Made by a program: the position numbers and the translations under genes. The notes beneath the pieces are model-generated. The model saw only the letters and a program-made list of their open reading frames with translations, was not told the DNA's origin and searched no databases. 22,207 nucleotides of DNA from CAXBDP01 sp041689935 (GTDB taxonomy: Bacteria > Bacteroidota > Bacteroidia > Cytophagales > Cyclobacteriaceae), in NCBI GenBank assembly GCA_041689935.1, contig JBDNFI010000043.1, positions 1-22,207 on the forward strand, read 5' to 3'. Positions 14,972-22,207 of this stretch are shown piece by piece. The first letter of the stretch is position 1; each line of letters begins with the position of its first letter.

Positions 14972-17900
14972 TATTTATTTTATCCATTTCGATTGTTAAA
15001 AACCCTATTAACCCGTCAATGGTTTTTTCTAGGTTCTCAATATTACTTTGGATTTTACTAAACTCTGAATTGCGTAAGAATTGCTTTCCTTGTTCCATCA
15101 AATCATCAATGACTAAAGCGTCCACTTGAAGTAATTCAGCCTTTATTTTATGCTTACTCTGCTGCAGTGCCTCGTAATCATTTTCTAGTAAGGCATTTCG
15201 GTAATTTCTTTTGGTTTCTCGTAATAATTGATTGAAAGTAGATAATATCTCCTTCAAAAAATCATCGTCTCCATTGGCCATTTCTTCGCATGAACGAATA
15301 TTGGGCTTTAGGCGAACATCGCTTACTGTCCTAGGTTGTTTCGAAACTTCCAAAGCAGCTTCAGGAGATCTGTCGAAAAGTAATTTCGCAATTTTATTTA
15401 ATAGCACCTTAGGGTTGAAAGGTTTGGAGAGAAATTCATCCATTCCAGCGTTTCGAGCATTAACTTCCTCTTCTCCTAATACAGCGGCTGTTAGGGCAAT
15501 TATGGGTAGTTTCGACCATTTTACACCGGTCATTTTCCGGATTTCTTTGGTAGCCGTAATGCCATCCATCACAGGCATCTGCAAATCCATTAATACGACA
15601 TCAATCTCACTGTTTCTTAGGATTTCTAAAGCAATAAGTCCGTTTTCAGCAATCTCTACTTCCATGCCCCAGGTCATCAAAAACTTTTTAGCAACCATTT
15701 GATTCACTCTATTATCTTCAACTAGCAAAACTCTTTTCCCACTTACAATCTCTTCATCCTCAAAGGTACCAGGTTTAAATTCAGTCGAAGGCCGCTTTTC
15801 TATACCTTTTGCCTTCTCAAGTGCTAAATCGAAATAAAAGGTTGATCCTTTGTCCATTTCACTATTGATATGAATTTCGGTGTCGAAAAGCTTTATTAGT
15901 TTTTTGGTAATGGCTAAGCCTAATCCAGACCCTCCACGAGTTCTTTTTTCTGAGCTATCAATTTGTGTGAAACTTTCGAATATATACGTCTGCTTTTCCT
16001 GCTCAATCCCTATTCCAGTATCTTGGATGGTGAAACGCACAAAAACTGCCGCTTCCGTTTCGTCAAATTGCTGCGCTGTAAAGGTTACAGATCCATTTTC
16101 TGTAAATTTGATGGCATTCGACATTAGGTTAGAGAGTATTTGAATAAGCTTTACAGAATCGGAAATAAAGATATTATCAAGACCACTATCAATGTTTGTG
16201 ACCAATACAAGACCTTTTGCTTTCACGAGTGTTTTGAGGGTAGATAGTAAAGATTGTATGGTATTTTGTAGGTTGAACCTGCCCTTAACCAACGTGGCTT
16301 TATTTGCTTCAATTTTACTGTAGTCTAAAATATCGTTAATGAGATTAAGTAAATTTTGGGCTGAAAAATTGAGTAGATTTAGATTCTCCGTTTGATCTTC
16401 TCTAGGCTGCTCTTGCAAAAGGAGTTGAGTCATGCCGATTACCGAGTTCATAGGTGTTCTTATTTCATGGCTCATGGTCGATAAAAAATTCGTCTTTTCC
16501 TTGTAGGCTTCCTCGGCCTTTTCTTTGGCAATTTTCATCTCTTGCCACAAACTTTCCCTTTCGACGGCACCGCCATAAGAATTGGCCAAACTAAAAAGCA
16601 TACTTGTTTCTACTTGACTCCAACTTCTTTCTGCCTTGCAATCATCCAATCCCATAAAGCCCCAAAATTTGTTCTTGATGAAAATAGGGCAAATTAAAAT
16701 ACTGACAATATCTTGAGGTTGCAGTATTTCTTGTTCTGTTTTAGGAAAGTCTTTAACTAGACCAAAAAAGGGCTTTTGTTTACCAAGCGTATGGTACGCC
16801 CTTAATAAACCCGCTTCATGGTAGGGCAATGCTTGTAGTACTGGAAAATCAATTACCGCATTTACATCTCCTCCAGCCCATTCAAAGGTTTGGTTCATAC
16901 ATATTTGACCATCAGTATTTAAGATATTTTGGAAAATGTATGCCCTATCGACTTGGAATGCATTGCGTACCGTTTTTAAAAAATTAATAGAAACTGCAAA
17001 AATATCTTGCTCTGTCAAAAGCTGAAAAGTAGCATTATTCACTTCTTCCAGCATTCTATCTTGCCTTAGTAGATTTTGCTCACGAATAATTCTGTCGGTG
17101 ATATCTCGTCCACTAAAAGTAAATCTTGCCGGATTACCGCTCCCGTTTATTGGAAATATATTCATCTCGGCTTGTATGGGTTGTCCGTCCACTTCTATCT
17201 CTTGGACATGATTCACCTTCTCACCCATTTGCACTCTATCTATAAAATGCTTCCATTCATCCCAGTCTTCTGCTCGAACCAATTGCTTGAATGCCATCTT
17301 TTCTTTTACTTCAATGCCATGAATTTTCTTTACTACTGATTTGAAATTCTCATTAAATTCAACACAATTTCTATTCTGATCGAATAGCGCGTAAGCTTCG
17401 TCAGAATTTTCTAAAATCTGATTCAGATTACTTTCACTTTCTTTAAGCTTGCTTTCTAATTCCTTCTGAGCGGATATATCCAATAAGATAGTACGAAATC
17501 CTATCAGCTCATTTTTTTCATACACTAAGGAGCTTGATGCTAATACGGGAAAAACGGAACCGTCCCTTCTACAAACTAAATATTCTTCTGACTTATTAAC
17601 ATTTTTAATATATAGATTTTTAAGATCTTGTTTCACTTTTTCGATATAATCAGAATGGACAAAATCAAAAATACTTGAAACGGATTCTATTTCATCGATA
17701 CTATACCCGAAGGTTTCTAATGCTGCCCTATTCACAAATTTTATTTTCCCGTCAAAATCTGTCTCAAGGACGATTTCGGGGAGCATCTCAGCAAAAGACT
17801 TATAGCGCTCCTCACTTTCTTTGAGTTTGGTCTCGATCTTTTTGCTCTTGGTAATATCCATGGCAACACCCAGCACCATATTTTCACCATCAATTTGGAT

Positions 17901-19067
17901 AGAAGAACCCGCAAAATCTATCCATTTAGTATCTCCATTTTTAGTAAGTAAGCGATATTCATAGCGGGAGGGTACTTTCGTTCCTTTGAGTCTCTTTAGA
18001 CCTATTTTTTTTACCAGCAATCTATCTTCTGGATGTACGAGTTTCCATACATTCATTTCCAAAGCTTCCTCAATAGTATACCCCGTAAGTTCCAAAAAGG
18101 AAGGGTTTACATAGATCACTTGATTGCCCTTATGTAGGATAATCGTGGCTTGAGCCGTTTCGGCAAATCTTCTAAACTTCTTCTCACTTTGCTCAAGAGC
18201 GTGTTGGGTTTGTTTTTCCTCAGCTATATTTCTCATTATAGCTGAATAATAACTTATCTGTCCTTGCGTATTTTTATGACAAATAAGTGTTTGATGTACT
18301 GGAATTTCATTTCCCTTTTTTGAAATGATCGCTGTTTCACCTTCCCAAATACCATGCTCGGCAGCATACGGAATGGCTATCTTTCTAAGGAGATCACTTG
18401 ATTGTACTGAATGTAATTTAAGCCCTAGAATTGGGCTAGCCACCATTTTCGGATCGAACCCTGTTAGCTCTTTCAAGGCTTTATTGGCATAATAAATAAA
18501 GCCTCTTTTCGTGCAAAAGCTGATATAATTTGGTGTTGCTTCTAACAACTCGTACAGCCTAGTTACTTCTTCTTGATTTCTCTTTTGTGTATCAATATTG
18601 GCTTGAATCCCTTCTATCTTGAGAGGAGCATCCTTTTCATCAGCCTCAACTATTTTAGCCCTATCCAAAATCCATAGGTAGCTTCCATCAGCACACTTTA
18701 AGCGATATTCAATTTCAATTTCTTTGGAAGCTCCATCAAAAAGTGATGCGATTTTCTCTTTCGTTCTCACCTGATCTTCTGGGTGGACAAGCTTTTCCCA
18801 AAACGAAATTTCCTTGGATTCAAAGTGTTGAGAATACCCTAGCAAAGCCAGCCAACGTTTGTTTCTTATAGCTCTTTGCCTTGAGATATCGATTTCATAG
18901 TAACCAATATCAGAAATTAGATCTGCTTTATACGTCTCAATTAAGGTCAGTCCCTTACCCATCAAAAAGTCTTTGATAGCAAGGACTCCAATTTCACTAT
19001 CAAGTAAGTCCTGAAACTGCTTCCAGAACTTTTCCTTTTCAACTATATCGGGTTGCTTTTTGCTCAC
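14952..19067 (-). CDS. Hybrid sensor histidine kinase (PAS x5, GAF, HisKA, HATPase, receiver, HPt-like)
   Basis: This 1371-residue cytoplasmic phosphorelay protein has no signal peptide or membrane segment. Five PAS domains occupy about 45-165, 170-290, 295-410, 420-535 and 545-665; several carry HPED and end in a DIT-type PAC motif. A GAF domain follows (about 690-835). The HisKA box STMSHEIRTPMN contains phospho-accepting His867. The HATPase domain has the N box (NLMSNAIKF), DTGIGI and GSGLGLAI. The receiver domain carries LLVEDNRVNQ, phospho-acceptor Asp1161 in VLMDLQMPVMDG, and KPF. The C-terminal helical domain keeps an HxxK pattern (SKHKIKA, His1306), like a divergent HPt. It may run a His-Asp-His relay to a response regulator encoded elsewhere. 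Multiple PAS plus GAF suggests sensing of intracellular small molecules, redox or light; the ligand is unknown. The start is GTG (19065-19067). Its last codons overlap fabG. Confidence 0.93.
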   Translation of the reverse strand: MSKKQPDIVEKEKFWKQFQDLLDSEIGVLAIKDFLMGKGLTLIETYKADLISDIGYYEIDISRQRAIRNKRWLALLGYSQHFESKEISFWEKLVHPEDQVRTKEKIASLFDGASKEIEIEYRLKCADGSYLWILDRAKIVEADEKDAPLKIEGIQANIDTQKRNQEEVTRLYELLEATPNYISFCTKRGFIYYANKALKELTGFDPKMVASPILGLKLHSVQSSDLLRKIAIPYAAEHGIWEGETAIISKKGNEIPVHQTLICHKNTQGQISYYSAIMRNIAEEKQTQHALEQSEKKFRRFAETAQATIILHKGNQVIYVNPSFLELTGYTIEEALEMNVWKLVHPEDRLLVKKIGLKRLKGTKVPSRYEYRLLTKNGDTKWIDFAGSSIQIDGENMVLGVAMDITKSKKIETKLKESEERYKSFAEMLPEIVLETDFDGKIKFVNRAALETFGYSIDEIESVSSIFDFVHSDYIEKVKQDLKNLYIKNVNKSEEYLVCRRDGSVFPVLASSSLVYEKNELIGFRTILLDISAQKELESKLKESESNLNQILENSDEAYALFDQNRNCVEFNENFKSVVKKIHGIEVKEKMAFKQLVRAEDWDEWKHFIDRVQMGEKVNHVQEIEVDGQPIQAEMNIFPINGSGNPARFTFSGRDITDRIIREQNLLRQDRMLEEVNNATFQLLTEQDIFAVSINFLKTVRNAFQVDRAYIFQNILNTDGQICMNQTFEWAGGDVNAVIDFPVLQALPYHEAGLLRAYHTLGKQKPFFGLVKDFPKTEQEILQPQDIVSILICPIFIKNKFWGFMGLDDCKAERSWSQVETSMLFSLANSYGGAVERESLWQEMKIAKEKAEEAYKEKTNFLSTMSHEIRTPMNSVIGMTQLLLQEQPREDQTENLNLLNFSAQNLLNLINDILDYSKIEANKATLVKGRFNLQNTIQSLLSTLKTLVKAKGLVLVTNIDSGLDNIFISDSVKLIQILSNLMSNAIKFTENGSVTFTAQQFDETEAAVFVRFTIQDTGIGIEQEKQTYIFESFTQIDSSEKRTRGGSGLGLAITKKLIKLFDTEIHINSEMDKGSTFYFDLALEKAKGIEKRPSTEFKPGTFEDEEIVSGKRVLLVEDNRVNQMVAKKFLMTWGMEVEIAENGLIALEILRNSEIDVVLMDLQMPVMDGITATKEIRKMTGVKWSKLPIIALTAAVLGEEEVNARNAGMDEFLSKPFNPKVLLNKIAKLLFDRSPEAALEVSKQPRTVSDVRLKPNIRSCEEMANGDDDFLKEILSTFNQLLRETKRNYRNALLENDYEALQQSKHKIKAELLQVDALVIDDLMEQGKQFLRNSEFSKIQSNIENLEKTIDGLIGFLTIEMDKINNESIRK

Positions 19068-19235
19068 TTTATGATAATTAAACCAAAAAGTAGAGAATCC
19101 ACGCCTTTAAAAGAAATTTTCCTTGCGTAAATTTTCAATTAAAATGCACGTATTTTACCGACCTAATTTGATCTGAAGATTTCTTGACTCTAAGAAACGG
19201 TTAAATTCTGGTATGTCGTCATTTAGCAAACGCTG

Positions 19236-19303
19236 ATATTCAGATTGAATATTCTATTAATTTGACAAATCGTAAATTATATCTTGCGAAGGAATATTGA
19301 ATA
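19236..19303. other. AT-rich palindromes in the gap upstream of the kinase gene
   Basis: The 240-nt gap 19068-19307 holds ATATTCA (19236-19242), GAT, TGAATAT (19246-19252), a perfect 7-bp inverted repeat. A second related sequence, GAATATTGAATATC (19292-19305), lies nearby. They could be regulator half-sites or a weak terminator for the upstream minus-strand unit. No exact consensus promoter for the kinase was seen in this gap. Confidence 0.25.
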
Positions 19304-19307
19304 TCAA

Positions 19308-21323
19308 CTAATTACTCACCTCTACTACATAATTTAATGTAGTGCTGAGGTTATGATACAAATCCCAATAACTTATTTGAATTCTGTAAGTACCAGTCAA
19401 ATAAGAAGACTTAAAGGAAATCTCCATATCATCACTGTATTCCATCCATTTGGATTGATTTTCCTTTATGATAATATCTAAACCTTCAAGAAGTCCTTCA
19501 AATTCATTATCATGGAATAAATGCATCTTAGCCATATTTTTGAGATAAGGCTCTGGTTTCCAATCATAGGATATAGATCCAGCATTTTGTGAGGATCGAC
19601 GACCATCACGTGCATGTAGATTAGATATTACCACTACTTTTTCTAAATCATATTTATTTGGGTCTAAACCTAAAGCTGCTATTTTACTTCTCGTCTTTAT
19701 CAACGCTCTTTCCCTTTCGTCAGAAAAAATATATTTTATATAAATATGAAGCGGTATATTCTCTAATCTAAACCGTACTTGATCACCCGAATTAACTCTA
19801 TTTCCCGTTCCAAATCCATGGGAAGGTATCGAACAATTATAAACTCCAAATGCGCATGTAAAGTCTGTGTTAATCCAATCAATTGAAAATGGTTGTAATT
19901 TCATTGCATCTAAAAGCTCATCATCAGATTTGGCATTTACCACTACCTCATCCAAATCAATTAATTCCCATGAAGCAAAATCTTGCTCCAAATATTGTTG
20001 AACGGGAAAATCGTAATTCCACCTTAGCTCAGGTAAAGATTCACTAATGGATTTGGTTAATTCATCCCAATAATCTTCCATTTGAGGATATGCGACCTTT
20101 ACTTCTTGTTGTTTGTTCATTTGTCCCAGGCGAACTCTCCCTTCACCACGACTCAATTGGTATGCCATAGCAGCAGACATTTCATAGCTACCATCTTCAG
20201 CAGTTGGTACAGCAAATTGGCTAGTGCTATCCATTAACACTAACCCAAAGAAACTTTTATCTAAACTTTCTTTAGGCTCCACCCATGTGCGAATAAAGGG
20301 CCTTTTATCTAGTATTTGGGCTTCCACATCTTTTGGCATCATTCCAAAGGAGGATGATCCTCTTGATATTTGAACTTGTATAAAATGATAACCTTCATCT
20401 CGAAAAGCATGTCTTAAAGAAGGGATAGTTAAACTGTATTGTGAATTTGGACTTATATTTATTTTTGACGTATCCAATTGGAGCGGAATAGGTTTATTGA
20501 GAATTTCCCTATTTTGATCTTTTGAAACTATTCGTATTACACCTGTCGGGTAGGTTGGCAATACTAATTCCACACTATCCTTTGCATCCAGGCCAAATTC
20601 CGTAATTACATTTTCTCTCCATTGAATAGCGTACTCTTGAGCATAATCCTTTGTATTATAGAACCATAATCCATCATCCATATTTACGGTTTTTTGGGTC
20701 TTAGCCTGTTGTATTAGTAAATTTGGCGGAGGAAGAACCAAATGATGATGAGTGCCTTCTGAAGTGACAAGTGATATTTTCAAATACTCATCTGCATAGT
20801 TCTTCACTTCTTTCCTTACCTCTTCCCAAGACTGTAACGCATATTCCTGGCCTTTCGCCTCAAGAGTAATTTTGGCTAGATCTGGAATCTTGAATAAGAG
20901 CAATGAACTATCTAGAACTGCCGACCTAGACAACATTAAGTCATGCCAATGCTCCTTATCGGAAGCTTGAATTGCAAAAATACTCCGAAGCCCTAAACTT
21001 TTACCAGCAGCCGTATATGCAGTTAAAAAATAAGGCCCAGAATGTAGTGTAGGGATATTTAAATTGAACCTTCCTTGATGTAGGCTGCCATCTACAAGAT
21101 GAAACTGAAATGCAGCTAAGGATTCCATCTCATTGGAGTAAAGGTTCATGGGATCCAACAATTGAATCCAAAAATAGGAAGATGTGTCTTCTAGTGGCAA
21201 AACCACATCGAAATACACATCTTCACCAATTACATATTCTGTTTTAGGTAAGGAAAGAGATTGACCAATAGCAACGGATGTTGATATAATAAATAATCCA
21301 AGATATGTTAATTTTCGTATCAA
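19308..21323 (-). CDS. Secreted macroglobulin-like (MG2-type) protein, TonB-plug-like C-terminal part
   Basis: This 671-residue exported protein has a signal peptide MIRKLTYLGLFIISTSVAIG with a likely cut before Q21. Residues about 25-125 (YVIGEDVYFDV, FWIQLLDP, SGPYFLTAYT) look like a macroglobulin MG2-type beta domain, as found in alpha-2-macroglobulin-like and related Bacteroidota surface proteins. After a middle beta-rich region comes LDEVVVNA (about 463-470), resembling the plug-domain entry of TonB-dependent receptors. A CxFGVYNC motif with two cysteines follows, a pattern I associate with the MG2/plug-type proteins of this phylum. No outer-membrane barrel is present, so it is not a complete receptor. 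Function is unknown. The start is TTG (21321-21323), because an in-frame stop lies just upstream. It begins 10 nt after the stop of the small four-cysteine gene, so the two form a unit. Confidence 0.7.
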   Translation of the reverse strand: MIRKLTYLGLFIISTSVAIGQSLSLPKTEYVIGEDVYFDVVLPLEDTSSYFWIQLLDPMNLYSNEMESLAAFQFHLVDGSLHQGRFNLNIPTLHSGPYFLTAYTAAGKSLGLRSIFAIQASDKEHWHDLMLSRSAVLDSSLLLFKIPDLAKITLEAKGQEYALQSWEEVRKEVKNYADEYLKISLVTSEGTHHHLVLPPPNLLIQQAKTQKTVNMDDGLWFYNTKDYAQEYAIQWRENVITEFGLDAKDSVELVLPTYPTGVIRIVSKDQNREILNKPIPLQLDTSKINISPNSQYSLTIPSLRHAFRDEGYHFIQVQISRGSSSFGMMPKDVEAQILDKRPFIRTWVEPKESLDKSFFGLVLMDSTSQFAVPTAEDGSYEMSAAMAYQLSRGEGRVRLGQMNKQQEVKVAYPQMEDYWDELTKSISESLPELRWNYDFPVQQYLEQDFASWELIDLDEVVVNAKSDDELLDAMKLQPFSIDWINTDFTCAFGVYNCSIPSHGFGTGNRVNSGDQVRFRLENIPLHIYIKYIFSDERERALIKTRSKIAALGLDPNKYDLEKVVVISNLHARDGRRSSQNAGSISYDWKPEPYLKNMAKMHLFHDNEFEGLLEGLDIIIKENQSKWMEYSDDMEISFKSSYLTGTYRIQISYWDLYHNLSTTLNYVVEVSN

Positions 21324-21333
21324 ACTTCAAATA

Positions 21334-21633
21334 TTAGATAGGGTCAATGCAATCAAAAAGATTCTGTTCATATTGAAGAGCAAGCCCTTCTAGAAATGCT
21401 AATTCAGTTAATGAACATCCTGGATCATTAAAACAATCATTCGCAAGTGATTCTATATGCATTAATAGAATCAATTCATCCAAACAATCTTCAGAATACA
21501 CAAAACCTTTATCTAAGGCCAAGTCCAGCCTTGTATTATCTTGGATAGATTTTTCAATATTTCCAGCAACAATTGGTAAGGTGGCCAAAAATATTAATGC
21601 CATTAAGTTGAAACCTGTTTTTTTGTTCATCAT
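21334..21633 (-). CDS. Small secreted four-cysteine protein, unknown function
   Basis: This 99-residue protein has a signal peptide (FNLMALIFLATLPIVAG, cut near residue 24). The mature part of about 75 residues is acidic and helical, with four cysteines (50, 67, 73, 95) that could form two disulfides. No family was recognised. A second ATG directly follows the first (21628-21630), so the protein may begin one residue later. It lies 10 nt upstream of the MG2-type gene on the same strand and is probably co-transcribed. A role as partner, or as chaperone or inhibitor of the larger protein, is only a guess. Confidence 0.7.
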   Translation of the reverse strand: MMNKKTGFNLMALIFLATLPIVAGNIEKSIQDNTRLDLALDKGFVYSEDCLDELILLMHIESLANDCFNDPGCSLTELAFLEGLALQYEQNLFDCIDPI

Positions 21634-21987
21634 AACTATCGTGTTTAAAATGTGAATTCTAATAACACCATGAATTACTGAATTACTGAATTACTGAATT
21701 AAAATACAAGAAATTATATGAATTTTTTATTAAATATGATATTTAGTGTTGTTCTACCCTAAAAAAGAGTGCTGTGTTGGTCATCCAAACCCAATGCTCT
21801 TTGATGCATTTTTCGGGTTAGTTGTAATCGTGATAAATCATTTGTTAAACACTGTGCAAATAAGTAGTAAACTCTTTTCAATAGGGACTCTATAAGAATT
21901 GAGTGGAACTAAATAGTATTCTAATGGGATGCTTAATCCTAAGATTGTTTAATCTCTTGGAGTGGGAGATTTGACCAAGTCTAGAAT
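21634..21987. other. Intergenic region with no gene seen
   Basis: This 354-nt AT-rich stretch separates the four-cysteine gene from the truncated gene at the window end. Both strands were read for short ORFs and for TTTG/TAnnTTTG promoters; none was convincing. Apart from the octamer repeat at 21671-21701 I see nothing. Confidence 0.6.
21671..21701. repeat. 8-bp tandem repeat (TGAATTAC x3.9)
   Basis: TGAATTAC occurs three times in direct succession from 21671 and is followed by a fourth truncated copy (TGAATTA). It lies 38-68 nt upstream of the ATG of the four-cysteine gene, in the leader or promoter region on the minus strand. Confidence 0.9.
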
Positions 21988-22207
21988 TTAATTAGCCTTT
22001 ACGCCTTCAAAAATCTCCAAAAAAGTAGAATCTCCTTTTACCACTCTAATGGTAAATCTTACTTTTTTGGTTTTATGAATATATAGGCCGCCATCTGTTG
22101 AAGAAATATTCGAAACACCTTGGGTTTGGTTGGGGACGTTTATCAATCCGCCTGAAAAAATCATGTCAGCATTTGCATTGAAACTGCTGGTAAAATCACT
22201 CCCAATA
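21988..22207 (-). CDS. C-terminal fragment of an unrecognised protein
   Basis: The minus strand is open from the window edge to TAA (complement of 21988-21990), giving 72 residues without a start. The fragment has alternating hydrophobic and polar residues (DMIFSGGLINVPNQTQG, GGLYIHKTKKVRFTIRV) and ends in FEGVKAN, suggesting a beta-sandwich or similar extracellular domain. No family was recognised. Because the N-terminus is missing, localisation cannot be judged. Confidence 0.55.
   Translation of the reverse strand, partial: IGSDFTSSFNANADMIFSGGLINVPNQTQGVSNISSTDGGLYIHKTKKVRFTIRVVKGDSTFLEIFEGVKAN

Noticed and set aside
21780..21987. Possible small gene or terminator (AGATT/AATCT at 21942-21955)
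   Set aside because: No ORF of useful length on either strand, and the stem is only 5 bp without a T run.
1..22207. CRISPR array, insertion sequence, integrase or phage genes
   Set aside because: No spaced repeats, transposase motifs or terminal inverted repeats were seen; the only large repeat is the coding duplication in the surface protein.

Overview
The window looks like a chromosomal segment of a Bacteroidota bacterium, most likely of the Cytophagales type. The evidence is a type IX secretion (T9SS) C-terminal sorting domain on a giant surface protein, a lipoprotein with an acidic Bacteroidota-type surface-export signal, a small histone H1-like (Hc1) protein, Bacteroidota-style promoter elements (TTTG, 19-20 nt, TAnnTTTG), and low-GC coding sequence. 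No insertion sequence, phage, CRISPR array or integrase was seen. The placement is inferred from gene content only.

Layout, left to right. The 3' tail of a probable dapA (1-75) ends at a bidirectional terminator. A tiny minus-strand histone-like gene (158-334) follows. Next is a minus-strand PLP-dependent acyltransferase of the serine palmitoyltransferase family (538-1788, TTG start). It is divergent from a plus-strand run of accC-type biotin carboxylase, a DUF1015 protein and maf (1935-5293). The two divergent promoters appear to have -33 boxes only 1 nt apart.

The centre is a 1915-residue secreted protein (5471-11218). It has three modules of leucine-rich repeats plus fibronectin III, then a 346-residue FN3/Ig-like unit present twice in tandem, then more Ig-like domains and a T9SS sorting domain. 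A surface-type lipoprotein gene starts 4 nt after it, and a bidirectional terminator closes the unit. Downstream are a minus-strand M19 dipeptidase lipoprotein (11756-13000), a divergent secreted PLC/GDPD-like phosphodiesterase (13106-13906) and a minus-strand tRNA-Leu(GAG) with its own promoter (13920-14003).

The right part is on the minus strand. It holds a 1371-residue cytoplasmic hybrid histidine kinase (PAS x5, GAF, HisKA, HATPase, receiver, HPt-like) whose 3' end overlaps a fabG-type reductase. Beyond a gap lies a two-gene unit encoding a small four-cysteine secreted protein and a 671-residue secreted protein with a macroglobulin-like N-terminus. The window ends in the C-terminal part of an unrecognised minus-strand protein.

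Functionally the window mixes lipid and fatty-acid enzymes (sphingolipid/sulfonolipid first step, biotin carboxylase, FabG) with cell-surface and secreted proteins. The least explained parts are the giant modular surface protein with its partner lipoprotein, and the small Cys-protein/MG-like pair.
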